Source: Nocardia blacklockiae (GTDB lineage: Bacteria; Actinomycetota; Actinomycetes; Mycobacteriales; Mycobacteriaceae). Taken from it: 64,000 nt of DNA. Made by a program: the position numbers and the translations under genes. Each line of letters opens with the position of its first letter. Within the stretch, counting starts at the first letter, position 1. The notes beneath the pieces were generated by a model. It was given only the letters and a program-made list of their open reading frames with translations, did no database searches and had not been told where the DNA came from. Location: positions 140,773 to 204,772 of the forward strand of contig NZ_JADLRJ010000011.1 of NCBI RefSeq assembly GCF_015477355.1, given 5' to 3'. Of the stretch, positions 50,991 through 59,369 are shown one piece after another.

Positions 50991-51629
50991 ATGCCGCGTC
51001 TTCGCGAAGTACCCCGCGCCGAGGTCACCGACGAGAAGATCCTGTTCTTCTACGACCGCCTGTTCGGTCCCGACAAGGACCCCGCCGTCGACCACGGCAC
51101 CGTGCACGGCACGCCCGGGGACTGGTGGACGGTGTTCGCGCAGTCGCCCGACGTGTTCCGGCACGCGGTGCGGGGATTCGCCGTCTACCGCAACGCCACG
51201 CTGGATCCGGCGTTGCGCGAATTGGGGCAGAGCCGCGCCGGGTACGCGCGCGGTAGTCGGTTCGTGTTCTCCCAGCATTGCAAGCAGATGCGGTCGCTGG
51301 GCGTGGCCGAGGAGAAGATCGCCGCGATTCCGCACTGGCAGATCAGCGACTGCTTCTCCGCCCTCGAGCGGGCGGTGCTGGCTTACACCGACGGGCTGGT
51401 CTACGACGGCGGCCGGGTGCCCGACGAGGTGTTCGCGGTGCTGAAGGCCCACTTGAGCGATCCCGAGATCTTGCAGCTCACCTACATCACCGCGCTCTAC
51501 GACATGCACGCCACCATGTGCCGCGCGCTGCGCCTGGAGTTCGACGATCGGCCGGAGCCGGTCGCGGAGGTGCGGACGCCGGAAGGGGTCGAGGTGCGCG
51601 ATCTGTCCGCGGACCTGTCGGGGAGTTGA
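50991..51629 (+). CDS. Carboxymuconolactone decarboxylase / AhpD-like protein
   Basis: A 212-residue alpha-helical protein of the carboxymuconolactone decarboxylase-like (AhpD) fold: FVFSQHCKQMRSLGVAEEKIAAIPHW and FSALERAVLAYTDGLV are the conserved regions. The usual CxxC disulfide motif reads SQHC, with only the second cysteine, so peroxidase-type thiol chemistry is unlikely. GAGAGGAATT precedes the ATG. It lies 37 bases after the VOC gene and probably belongs to the same TetR-controlled unit. Confidence 0.82.
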   Translation: MPRLREVPRAEVTDEKILFFYDRLFGPDKDPAVDHGTVHGTPGDWWTVFAQSPDVFRHAVRGFAVYRNATLDPALRELGQSRAGYARGSRFVFSQHCKQMRSLGVAEEKIAAIPHWQISDCFSALERAVLAYTDGLVYDGGRVPDEVFAVLKAHLSDPEILQLTYITALYDMHATMCRALRLEFDDRPEPVAEVRTPEGVEVRDLSADLSGS

Positions 51630-51708
51630 GAGGCGGCGCTCTCGCCACCGCGACTCGGGCGGAGAACCGTTGCGGCCCAATGGATCCGGTCGGATCGGTG
51701 GCCCTGGA

Positions 51709-53286
51709 TCACGAGTGTCCGAGCACACCGGGTGGGGCGACCGGGTCCGCGGCGGCTGTCCCGAGGTCGGCGCGTGCCGCGTCGAGGGTGGTCGGCTGCC
51801 GGATAACGGTGGGTTGGGTAGGGCGGCAACGGCTTTCGGGGATCGCCAACAGAGGTGTGAGGGTGCCGCGATAGCCGTCGGCGAGCATTCGGACGGTGGT
51901 GGCGAACCGTTCCAGGAACCGGGTCGTCGTGGCGCGGTCGAACAGCGCGATCGGGTAGATCAGCAGGCCGTCGATGCCGGTGGCCGTGCCGTCGGGCCGG
52001 TAGCGCTGGGTGAGGGCGAACTCCAGGTCGTGTTTGGCGCGGACGACGCCGGTGGGCACCTCGGTGACCGACAATCCGGTGGCCGGATGCGGGGACGAGG
52101 GCCGGACCGTGGCCTGCTCGAGGATCAGTGTCGCCTGGAACAGCGGGTGCGCCGGATCCTCCGGCAGGCATCGTTTCACCCGGTGGTTCGGAGTGTCGGG
52201 ATGGGCGAACGCCGCCAAGGTCACCCGGCGCGCGTGGTCAAGCAGGGCGTCGACCTCGTGGACGCGGTCCAGGCGCAGGCGCAGCAGCACGTCGTCGGCG
52301 AAGTTGCCGACCAGGTCGCGCAGCAGCCGGTGGTCGCGGCCCGAGACGGCGGTGGCGACCGTGACGTCCGGGCACCGCGCGAACGCGCCGACCGTCAGCG
52401 CGAGCGCGGCCTGTAACACCATGAACACGCTCGCGCCCGCCTGCCGCGCCCGGGTCAGCAGCCCGCGGTGCACGGCGGAGTCGAAGGCGACCGCGATCGT
52501 GTCGCCGCGAGTGTCCGGCAGCGCGGGACGGGGTCTGTCGTACGGGAAATTCAGCGGGCAGGGGCGGCCCGCGAGGGTGTTGGACCAGTACCGCAGTTGC
52601 TGGGTGGCCTGGCTGGCCGGGTCGGCGTAATCACCGAGCCGGGCGTGCTTCCACAGCGTGTAGTCCAGGTAGTCGACCGGCAGCGGCGCCCACACCGGCG
52701 GCTGCCCTGCGACGCGCGCGTGGTACGCGGTGATCAGGTCGCGGGTGAACGGGAACATCGAGCGGCCGTCGAAGGCGATGTGGTGAATCGACAACGCCAG
52801 CACCGCATCCTGCTCGGTGAGTACGAACAGGGCGGCTCGCAGCGGCGGCCCGGTCGCGAGATCCATTTCCTCGGCGGCGAATCCGGCCAGGCGGCCGGGT
52901 AACTCGTTGGGGCGCAAGGCGATCACCGGCAGTTCCGCGGCGCTCGGCAGCACGATCTGCGCGGGGCCGCGCTCCGTCAGCGGGAAGCGGGTGCGCAGGG
53001 GGAGGTGCCGGGCGATCACGTCGGCGAGCGCGCCGCGGAGAGCGGCCGCATCCAGACGCGCTCCACGTATTCGTAACGCCCGCACCACATTCCAGTCCGC
53101 CGCGCGGCCCTGCTGCGCGGCGCGCCACATGCGTTCCTGCGCCGGAGCGAGCGGGATGTGCGACGGCCGCGGCATTCTCGTCAACGGCGGCGCGCCGGCG
53201 GGCGGTCGCGGCACCCGCGCATGCGGTATCGGAACGGTGTCCGCCGACGGTCCCCCCGGGCCGATCTTCTTCCAGGGGCTGACCAT
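51709..53286 (-). CDS. Stand-alone NRPS-type condensation-domain protein
   Basis: A 525-residue protein consisting of a single condensation domain. It has IPLAPAQERMWRAAQQG (C1-like), the active-site HHIAFDG (168-174), the DYTLWKHARL region, and later RDHRLLRDLVGNFADDVLLRL and RCLPEDPAHPLFQ. There is no adenylation, carrier or thioesterase domain. Free condensation enzymes join a carrier-bound acyl group to an amine or alcohol, as in acyltransferase-like steps of lipopeptide or glycolipid synthesis. The NRPS at 11.3-15.8 kb is the only other NRPS part in the window, so the two may work together, but 36 kb separate them. Confidence 0.85.
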   Translation of the reverse strand: MVSPWKKIGPGGPSADTVPIPHARVPRPPAGAPPLTRMPRPSHIPLAPAQERMWRAAQQGRAADWNVVRALRIRGARLDAAALRGALADVIARHLPLRTRFPLTERGPAQIVLPSAAELPVIALRPNELPGRLAGFAAEEMDLATGPPLRAALFVLTEQDAVLALSIHHIAFDGRSMFPFTRDLITAYHARVAGQPPVWAPLPVDYLDYTLWKHARLGDYADPASQATQQLRYWSNTLAGRPCPLNFPYDRPRPALPDTRGDTIAVAFDSAVHRGLLTRARQAGASVFMVLQAALALTVGAFARCPDVTVATAVSGRDHRLLRDLVGNFADDVLLRLRLDRVHEVDALLDHARRVTLAAFAHPDTPNHRVKRCLPEDPAHPLFQATLILEQATVRPSSPHPATGLSVTEVPTGVVRAKHDLEFALTQRYRPDGTATGIDGLLIYPIALFDRATTTRFLERFATTVRMLADGYRGTLTPLLAIPESRCRPTQPTVIRQPTTLDAARADLGTAAADPVAPPGVLGHS

Positions 53287-53474
53287 GCGCCGTTCCCTTC
53301 ATCACGCTGCGCCCACCGCCGAAGCAGTTGGACGAACGCCCAAGAATCTGGGCGTACCGCGGCGGCCCGGCAGACCGCAGCGGCTGGCGGTGAGTGTAAT
53401 GAGCCGCGGCCGGTTGCGCTCGATAAGTGAAACGATCGCTTGTCGCCTATTTGGCGGTAGATCGTCTTACGAGG

Positions 53475-54479
53475 TCAGGGGTGTCGGATGGTCAGGATTT
53501 CGGATAGCGGACGGCGCGGGGTCGGCGGGGGCGCGGGTTCATCGGGGGGCGCGGTGCCGATGCGGATCACGACCTGGGGAGCGGTGCGTTCGGGGAGCAG
53601 GGCGGCGACGGCGCTGCGCCCGGCGGGCAGTTCGGTGACGTGGGTGGCGGGGCAGGTGGCGAGTCCCGCGGCGGTGCATTCGAGCAGGACCGCCGACAGG
53701 GCCTCGCCGGTGTGCAGCCACTGCGGTGTCGAGTCGCCGTAGGAGCCGAGCGTCACCAGTTCGGCGTGGTCGGCCAGGTCGGCGCGGCGCGCGGAGTGCG
53801 GTGCGGCGGGGAACTCCCGGCCGAAGTCGACGCGGGCGGCCTCGGCCGCGGAGATCAGCGCGCTCGGCGGCACACCCTCCGCGGTACCGGAATTGCCTGC
53901 CCACCAATGCAATTCCATCTGGTACATCTCGTCGCTGCCGCGGGCCGCGGCAGCCTGTGCCGAGGCGTGCGCCAGTTCCGCGCGGGCGTTCTCGTCGAGG
54001 ACGTCGAGGACCAGGTCGTGGGGGAGGGTCAGCTTGCGCAGCTCGGGCAGGACCCGGTCCCAGCCCTCCGGCGCGAGCAGCGGCAGCCGGTCGGTGTGCC
54101 GCCGTTCGATCGCCGCCGCGCGTGCCGCGATGCCCGTCGGCGCGTCGGGCCAGGGGCGGAATTCGATCTTCGCGAGATAGTCCGGGCGCTCCGGGTCCGG
54201 TAGCCGGGTGGTGTCGGTGTGCCAGCCCTGCGCCGCCAGCACGGTCCGGACGTGGTGCAGGATGGCGCCGCAACTGATCACCTGCTGGCGGCGGTGCGGA
54301 TCGGTGGCGAGCAGCGCGCGGTCGGGGTCGGTGTGCAGATGCAGCCGGGTGCCGTCGAAGATCCAGTGCCAGGGCTGGGTGTTGTGGACCGACGGGGCCC
54401 GCTGCGCGACCCGCAGCACCGCGACGATCGTGTCCTCGTCCAGGGCGGTGTGGGTGCCGGACGTGTTCGGGAAGGTCAT
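53475..54479 (-). CDS. Acg-family nitroreductase-like flavoprotein
   Basis: A 334-residue protein with the signature RAPSVHNTQPWHW near the N-terminus (26-38), ERRHTDR in the middle and a C-terminal ATHVTELPAGRSAVAALL. This is the actinobacterial Acg/Rv3131-type family, nitroreductase-fold proteins that bind FMN and are often hypoxia- or dormancy-induced in mycobacteria. The ATG at 54479 has GGAGG upstream. No clear DosR-box was found upstream. Activity and electron donor are unknown. Confidence 0.85.
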   Translation of the reverse strand: MTFPNTSGTHTALDEDTIVAVLRVAQRAPSVHNTQPWHWIFDGTRLHLHTDPDRALLATDPHRRQQVISCGAILHHVRTVLAAQGWHTDTTRLPDPERPDYLAKIEFRPWPDAPTGIAARAAAIERRHTDRLPLLAPEGWDRVLPELRKLTLPHDLVLDVLDENARAELAHASAQAAAARGSDEMYQMELHWWAGNSGTAEGVPPSALISAAEAARVDFGREFPAAPHSARRADLADHAELVTLGSYGDSTPQWLHTGEALSAVLLECTAAGLATCPATHVTELPAGRSAVAALLPERTAPQVVIRIGTAPPDEPAPPPTPRRPLSEILTIRHP

Positions 54480-54739
54480 GGTTCCAGCCTCCGATGCAGT
54501 CGGTGACCCGTCGGGGTCGTGCGTCAGGCGGCGGGCCAGTGCTCCCTCTCCATGCTGGAACGTTGCCAGGGGTTTGCGCAAACGCCGCCCACGACGGGCG
54601 GAACCGGGCCGAGTCGGTGCACGATGCGGCCGAGGCGGTTGCGGGGGTCGATCTGCTCAGCGGCGAGGCGGGGCTGTGGGTGGTCGGCGCTCGGTCTAGG
54701 CGGCCAGATGGAGCTGTGGGTGACCGGCGCTCGGGCGGT

Positions 54740-55693
54740 CTAAGCGGCGAGGGCGAGGTGGTTGGTGGGCTCTGCGGGTTCGGCGGCGCGGTGGAGCAGG
54801 CGGGTGAGGGCGTCGGCGACGTGGGCCGGTTGTTCGAGGATCACCGAGTGGCCCGCGCCGGGGATCAGGACCAGGTCGGCGTAGTCGACGGCGGCGGCGA
54901 GGGCGATGGAGTGGGAGGCCGGTGTCATCAGGTCGGCGGAACCGCACAGGACGAGGGTGGGGATCGCCGAAAGTGCGGGGAGAGAGGCGGTTTCGTCGTA
55001 GGCGAGGAAGGAGCTCAGGAACGAGGCCATGGTCACGATGGACGTCCGGTTCCGCATGGCGTTGGCCAGGGCCAGCACTCGCGGATTCACCGCCACGACG
55101 CCGAATTCGGCGGCCCGCACAACCGGGGCGAAAACCTTGCAGGCCAACAGTTTCGCGCGCTGCATCAGGCGCGGCGCGCAGCGCACGGCCGCCTGGAACA
55201 GAGTGATGATCGGATTCTGGAGCAGGCGCCCGAAACCGGCGTCGACCAGGTTGCCGGCGGCGGTGGCGAGGAGTGCGACACCGGTGACGCGGGAACCGAT
55301 CTCGGCTGGGTTCCGGCTGAGGTAGGTGAGCACGGTCATGCCGCCCATGGAGTGGCCGACCAGCACGATCGGGCCGGTCGGCGCGACCGCGTCCAGGACG
55401 TCGCGCAGGTCGCGGCCGAGCTGTTCGAGATGGTAGGTCCGGCGGGGCGCGGCGGCGGACTCCCCGTGGCCGCGGTGGTCGTAGCAGACCAGCCGGGCGC
55501 CCGGGTACCGCCGCGACAGCTCCTCGCGCACATAGATCCACGATTCGGTGGACAGGCAGTGCCCGTGCACCAGAACGACTGTCAGATCCGCTGTGCGCGG
55601 GCCGGTTTCGACGACCGCCAGCTCCACGCCGTCCGAGGTCCGGACCGTCGCGCGACGTTCCGCCACGGCGGTGAAAATGCTGGCGATCGGCAT
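54740..55693 (-). CDS. Alpha/beta hydrolase
   Basis: A 317-residue alpha/beta-hydrolase with the oxyanion VLVHGHCLSTESW, CYDHRGHGES, the nucleophile elbow GHSMGGM, the aspartate in CGSADLMTP and the histidine in PGAGHSVILEQP. The ATG follows GGAGCG. The insertion between strands 6 and 7 (about 150-220) is long and hydrophobic, suggesting a lipophilic substrate. The downstream gap 54480-54739 contains a short direct repeat but no gene. It is not clearly co-transcribed with its neighbours. Confidence 0.82.
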   Translation of the reverse strand: MPIASIFTAVAERRATVRTSDGVELAVVETGPRTADLTVVLVHGHCLSTESWIYVREELSRRYPGARLVCYDHRGHGESAAAPRRTYHLEQLGRDLRDVLDAVAPTGPIVLVGHSMGGMTVLTYLSRNPAEIGSRVTGVALLATAAGNLVDAGFGRLLQNPIITLFQAAVRCAPRLMQRAKLLACKVFAPVVRAAEFGVVAVNPRVLALANAMRNRTSIVTMASFLSSFLAYDETASLPALSAIPTLVLCGSADLMTPASHSIALAAAVDYADLVLIPGAGHSVILEQPAHVADALTRLLHRAAEPAEPTNHLALAA

Positions 55694-55878
55694 CGGGCGC
55701 TCCGGTTCGTGTGCGGGACTGCGTACTACTGTCCGTCGCCGCGCCCGCCGGCAGCAGTACTCCGAGGGGTGGTGTTCGCTGCCCAGGGGTGGCGCGAATG
55801 CCCACCAAGGTGGTGGGCAGCCGATCCCGTGCTCGCCCATGGAGGTGGTGGGGCCGGAGTTGTTCGCCCGGCCGGGTT

Positions 55879-56430
55879 CTAAGGTGCGACGCCGTCGCGG
55901 ACTATGGCCAGCAGCCGGTCGGCCTGGGTGGCGTCGGTGGCGGCGCGGCCGATGCCGTTGGCCGCGACGAGCAGGTCGGTCACGGCGACGTCGGGTTTGA
56001 CGGTGCCCGTGTCCTGTGCGCGGCGCAGGAGATCGGCCGCGGCGGTGCGCATCGTCTCGTGCCATTCCCGGTACAGCGCGGAGCGTTGGCCGGTGGGGTA
56101 GTCCGGGAGGGCAAGGGGCAGTTCGGCTTTGGTGGAAACGTGGGTGGCGAAGGCGCGTAGCCAGGTGAACAGCGCGGCGGCGGGTTCGGGGTCGTCGAGC
56201 AGCGTGCGGGCCAGCTCGCCCAGGGCCGTCACCTCCTCGGCGTAGACGGCGATGAGCAGGTCCGCGCGGGTGGGGAAGTGGCGGTACATCGTCGCGTTGC
56301 CGACTCCGGCGCGGCGGGCGATCTCGTCCAGCGGGGCGCTTACGCCGAGTTCGTCGAAGACCTCCCGCGCGGCTGCCAGCACCAGCTCGTAGTTGCGGCG
56401 CGCGTCGGCGCGGCGAGGGCGGTCGGACAT
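55879..56430 (-). CDS. TetR family regulator
   Basis: A 183-residue TetR protein with helix-turn-helix RRNYELVLAAAREVFDELGVSAPLDEIARRAGVGNATMYRHFPTRADLL. The start at 56430 is preceded by AAGGAG. The gene is divergent from a SnoaL-like gene; two inverted copies of GGGGAACTCCCC lie in the 85-bp gap. The likely role is repression of the divergent gene. Confidence 0.87.
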   Translation of the reverse strand: MSDRPRRADARRNYELVLAAAREVFDELGVSAPLDEIARRAGVGNATMYRHFPTRADLLIAVYAEEVTALGELARTLLDDPEPAAALFTWLRAFATHVSTKAELPLALPDYPTGQRSALYREWHETMRTAAADLLRRAQDTGTVKPDVAVTDLLVAANGIGRAATDATQADRLLAIVRDGVAP

Positions 56431-56447
56431 CTGACTCCTTGTCAAAC

Positions 56448-56494
56448 GGGGAACTCCCCGGTTAGTCTAGCGAGTACGAACCGGGGAGTTCCCC
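56448..56494. promoter_or_regulatory. Paired operator sites between TetR and SnoaL-like genes
   Basis: GGGGAACTCCCCGGTT (56448-56463) and its exact reverse complement AACCGGGGAGTTCCCC (56479-56494) are separated by 15 bases. Each core GGGGAACTCCCC is almost self-palindromic. The spacing puts the two sites on related faces of the helix, suggesting cooperative binding by the adjacent TetR protein. Confidence 0.75.
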
Positions 56495-56515
56495 ACTTAT
56501 CTGAGAGGCCTTCGG

Positions 56516-56920
56516 ATGCCGGAGATCACCGCAGCGGATCGAATCGCGATTCACGAGACGATCGCGCTGCACGGACACGTAGCGGACGACCGCGACTGGG
56601 ACCGGTGGGGCGAGCTGTTCACCGACGACCTGGTGATGGATCTGGAGGACTTCGGTCTCGGCAGCGTCCGCGGCCTCGCGGCGCTACGGAAGTTGTGCCG
56701 CGACAACGAGAACGATCCGACCCAGCCGCTGGGGCATCACGTCACCAATATCGTGGTGCTCGCCCCAGGCGGCGACCGGGTGCGCGCCCGATCCAAGGGC
56801 CTGTCGGTCCACGCGGACGGATCGAGCGGCACGGTCGTCTACGAGGACGCGCTGCGCCGAGAACCCCAGGGCTGGCGCATCTTCCACCGCAAGGTGGTCG
56901 CGCGCCGCGCGGGCGGGTGA
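56516..56920 (+). CDS. SnoaL-like protein
   Basis: A 134-residue SnoaL/NTF2-fold protein (TAADRIAIHETIALHGHVADDRDWDRWGELFTDDLVMD ... HHVTNIVVL ... GWRIFHRKVVARR). It resembles SnoaL-4-type domains found in ring-hydroxylating and polyketide enzymes. It is divergent from the TetR gene and preceded by paired operator sites, so it is the likely target. Twelve bases separate its stop from that of the convergent FMN reductase gene. The catalytic role is unknown. Confidence 0.82.
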   Translation: MPEITAADRIAIHETIALHGHVADDRDWDRWGELFTDDLVMDLEDFGLGSVRGLAALRKLCRDNENDPTQPLGHHVTNIVVLAPGGDRVRARSKGLSVHADGSSGTVVYEDALRREPQGWRIFHRKVVARRAGG

Positions 56921-56932
56921 CCGCGCCCGGTG

Positions 56933-57598
56933 CTACTCGGGTCCCGTGGGCACGCCGTTGTGTCCGGCGAGGAGTTCGGCGAACGGGGTCGGGGTGGGGA
57001 GGGAGTTGCCCGAGGTGCGGGGGCGGGCGTCGAGGAAGCCGCCGACGGCCGTTTGCTCGGCGAGGATCAGCGGCGCGAATTCGGCTGCGGCGCGGCGGAT
57101 TCGGTCGGCCAGGCCGGGGGAGCCGAAATCCTCGGTGGCGGCGAAGATTCCGGTCGGCGCCACCACCGCGCGCAGGTAGGTGAACAGCGGGCGCATGGCG
57201 TGGTCCAGGACCAGGGCGTGGCGGGGTGTACCGGCGGTGGCGGCGATCAGCACCGGCATGCCGTTCAGGGCGTCGGTGTCCAGGACGTCGACGAACATCT
57301 TGAACAGGCCGCTGTAGCTCGCGGCGAACACGGGCGTGACGGCGATGACCCCGTCGGCGGCGGTGATCTTCTCCCGGACCGCCGCCAGCGCCGGGGTCGG
57401 CAGGCCGCCGGTGGTCAGCGTGGTCGCCAGATCCGTTGCCAGCTCCCGCAATTCGACGACCTCGAAGTTCACCGACTCGCCGCGCGCGGTGACGGCGGCA
57501 TCGACCGCGCCGGCCAGCTGGTCGGCGAGCAGCCGACTGCTGGAGGGCTGCGACAGTCCTGCGGTCAGGACGACGACGGTGCGGCTCACGGCACTCAT
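56933..57598 (-). CDS. CE1759-type NAD(P)H:FMN reductase
   Basis: A 221-residue flavodoxin-like FMN reductase (RTVVVLTAGLSQPSSSRLLADQLAG ... VIAVTPVFAASYSGLFKMFVDVLD). This family is the small reductase partner of luciferase-like monooxygenases. Its start overlaps the stop of the CE1758-type monooxygenase gene (ATGA), so the two are translated together. It should supply reduced FMN to that enzyme. Confidence 0.87.
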   Translation of the reverse strand: MSAVSRTVVVLTAGLSQPSSSRLLADQLAGAVDAAVTARGESVNFEVVELRELATDLATTLTTGGLPTPALAAVREKITAADGVIAVTPVFAASYSGLFKMFVDVLDTDALNGMPVLIAATAGTPRHALVLDHAMRPLFTYLRAVVAPTGIFAATEDFGSPGLADRIRRAAAEFAPLILAEQTAVGGFLDARPRTSGNSLPTPTPFAELLAGHNGVPTGPE

Positions 57599-58734
57599 TC
57601 CTTCCGGGCTGCGGCGAGCAGCCGTTCGCGGGCGGGTTCGACCAGGTGGTGCGGCGCCTCGGGCCCGGCGGCCACCAGGGAGGCGTGCGTGGGCGGGTCG
57701 CTGGGCACGTGCGCGGGGCGGCGGGCCTCGAACTCCCGGCGCAACACCGGCACGACCTCGCGGCCCAGGATCTCGAGCTGCTCCAGGACCACCTCGAGTG
57801 GCAGCCCGGCATGGTCCATCAGGAACAGCTGGCGCTGGTAGTCGCCGACGTTGTCGGCGAAGCCGAGGGTGCGCTCGATCACCTGCTCCGGCGTGCCCAC
57901 GGTCAGCGGGGTCAGCTCGGTGAACTCCTCGAGCGAGGGCCCGTGGCCGTAGACGGGCGCGTTGTCGAAGTAGGGGCGGAAGAACTTCTTGGCCGCGGCC
58001 TCGGTCTCGGCCATGAACACCTGCCCGCCCAGACCGACCACGGCCTGGTCCGCCGCGCCGTGTCCGTAGTGCTCGTAGCGCTGCCGGTACAGGTTCACCA
58101 TCTGCGCGGTGTGCTCGGCGTTCCAGAAGATGTTGTTGTGGAAGAAGCCGTCGCCGTAGTAGGCGGCCTGCTCGGCGATCTCCGGCGAGCGGATGGAGCC
58201 GTGCCACACGAACGGCGGCGTGCCGTCCAGCGGCGCGGGCGTGGACGTGAAGCCTTGCAGCGGGGTGCGGAACTTGCCCTGCCAGTCCACGCGCGGCTCG
58301 CGCCACAGTTTGCGCAGCAGGTGGTAGTTCTCGATCGCCAGCGGGATGCCCTCGCGGATGTCCTTGCCGAACCACGGGTAGACCGGGCCGGTGTTGCCGC
58401 GGCCCATCATCACGTCCACCCGCCCGCCGGACAGGTGTTGCAGCATGGCGAAGTCCTCGGCGATCTTCACCGGGTCGTTCGTGGTGATCAGCGTGGTCGC
58501 GGTCGACAGTTGCAGGCGCTCGGTGCGGGCGGCCACGTAGCCCAGCATCGTGGTCGGCGACGACGGCACGAACGGGGGATTGTGGTGCTCGCCGGTAGCG
58601 AATACGTCCAGCCCGACCTCTTCCGCCTTCAGCGCGATGGCCACCATGGCCTGGATGCGCTCGGCCTCGGTGGGCGTCCGGCCGGTGGTCGGGTCGGCGG
58701 TGACGTCCCCGACGCTGAAGATTCCGAACTGCAC
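57595..58734 (-). CDS. CE1758-type luciferase-like FMN-dependent monooxygenase
   Basis: A 379-residue LLM-class flavin-dependent oxidoreductase: QFGIFSVGDVTADPTTGRTPTEAERIQAMVAIALKAEEVGLDVFATGEHHNPPFVPSSP at the N-terminus, GRVDVMMGRGNTGPVYPWFG, and LGGQVFMAE. This is the CE1758-like family, which occurs as a pair with the FMN reductase encoded next to it. GTG at 58734 follows GAGGAGG. A palindromic site (58757-58773) lies just upstream of the start. The oxidised substrate is not known. Confidence 0.88.
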   Translation of the reverse strand: MQFGIFSVGDVTADPTTGRTPTEAERIQAMVAIALKAEEVGLDVFATGEHHNPPFVPSSPTTMLGYVAARTERLQLSTATTLITTNDPVKIAEDFAMLQHLSGGRVDVMMGRGNTGPVYPWFGKDIREGIPLAIENYHLLRKLWREPRVDWQGKFRTPLQGFTSTPAPLDGTPPFVWHGSIRSPEIAEQAAYYGDGFFHNNIFWNAEHTAQMVNLYRQRYEHYGHGAADQAVVGLGGQVFMAETEAAAKKFFRPYFDNAPVYGHGPSLEEFTELTPLTVGTPEQVIERTLGFADNVGDYQRQLFLMDHAGLPLEVVLEQLEILGREVVPVLRREFEARRPAHVPSDPPTHASLVAAGPEAPHHLVEPARERLLAAARKE

Positions 58735-58756
58735 GGTGTCCTCCTCGGTTCCTCGC

Positions 58757-58773
58757 TCCACCAATTTGGTGGA
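58757..58773. promoter_or_regulatory. Palindromic operator upstream of the LLM/FMN-reductase pair
   Basis: TCCACCAA-T-TTGGTGGA is a perfect 8-1-8 inverted repeat, 23 bases upstream of the monooxygenase start. A related half-site (CAACCAA) follows at about 58779-58785. It is a good candidate operator; no regulator gene is adjacent on the same side, so the cognate protein is uncertain. Confidence 0.6.
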
Positions 58774-58941
58774 CATGGCAACCAAGAGAACACGCTACCT
58801 TGTGCGCGTATTCCAGGGGTAGTGCGCGCGGGGCGGGGCGTCGATTCCGGCGAAGCGCGGGGGCCGGAATGTCGGTGCGCCCGTGCGCTGCGGCAGACCG
58901 CGGTCCCGGCGCGCGTGCCGGGACCGGAGCCGATGACCTGT

Positions 58942-59133
58942 CTAATGCGCGCCGCACCGCAGCAACTCGGCCCCCGGGGTGAGCCGGGCGCCGAAGGCCT
59001 GCCACAGCGAACCGTCGGAGACGCGCTGCAACGTGAACCGGTGCTTGCCGTAGCAGGCCCGCGACATCGTCGAGAGTGGAGCCTTGCCGACCACCCGGTA
59101 AGGCTGTCGGCCGATGCGCACTGTCTGGTACAT
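58942..59133 (-). CDS. Small protein of unknown function
   Basis: A 63-residue protein, MYQTVRIGRQPYRVVGKAPLS..., basic and without a membrane segment. It shows two short beta-like stretches (YRVVGKAP and HRFTLQRVSDGSLWQAF) and ends RCGAH. The AAAGGGG before the ATG is a weak ribosome-binding site. No family is recognised. It lies alone between the monooxygenase promoter region and a TetR gene; coding is supported mainly by composition and its clear start. Confidence 0.55.
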   Translation of the reverse strand: MYQTVRIGRQPYRVVGKAPLSTMSRACYGKHRFTLQRVSDGSLWQAFGARLTPGAELLRCGAH

Positions 59134-59369
59134 ACTCGTCGCCCCTTTCGCTCGGTCGTGATCTTGAACGCTCGGCCACTGTCGCAAGGGGCGGCTGAAG
59201 GCAGCCTGAATCGACCTGAAGCAGGCCTTCAGGAACGGCGCGGCGCGGGGCCTCGGGGTGGCGAGAGACGTTGCGGCCGAACACGAGATCTGCGTGCCGC
59301 ACGGCAATGTGGTACGCCCGCGTCGGGTGTTTTCGGTTGGATTTTCACCGAACCGGTTGCCGTGCTGAT

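Noticed and set aside
54673-54735. A short direct repeat (GCTGTGGGTGGTCGGCGCTC and a variant 40 bp on) as a mobile-element border or att site.
   Set aside because: No integrase, transposase or tRNA gene is nearby, and the second copy simply abuts the end of the hydrolase gene.
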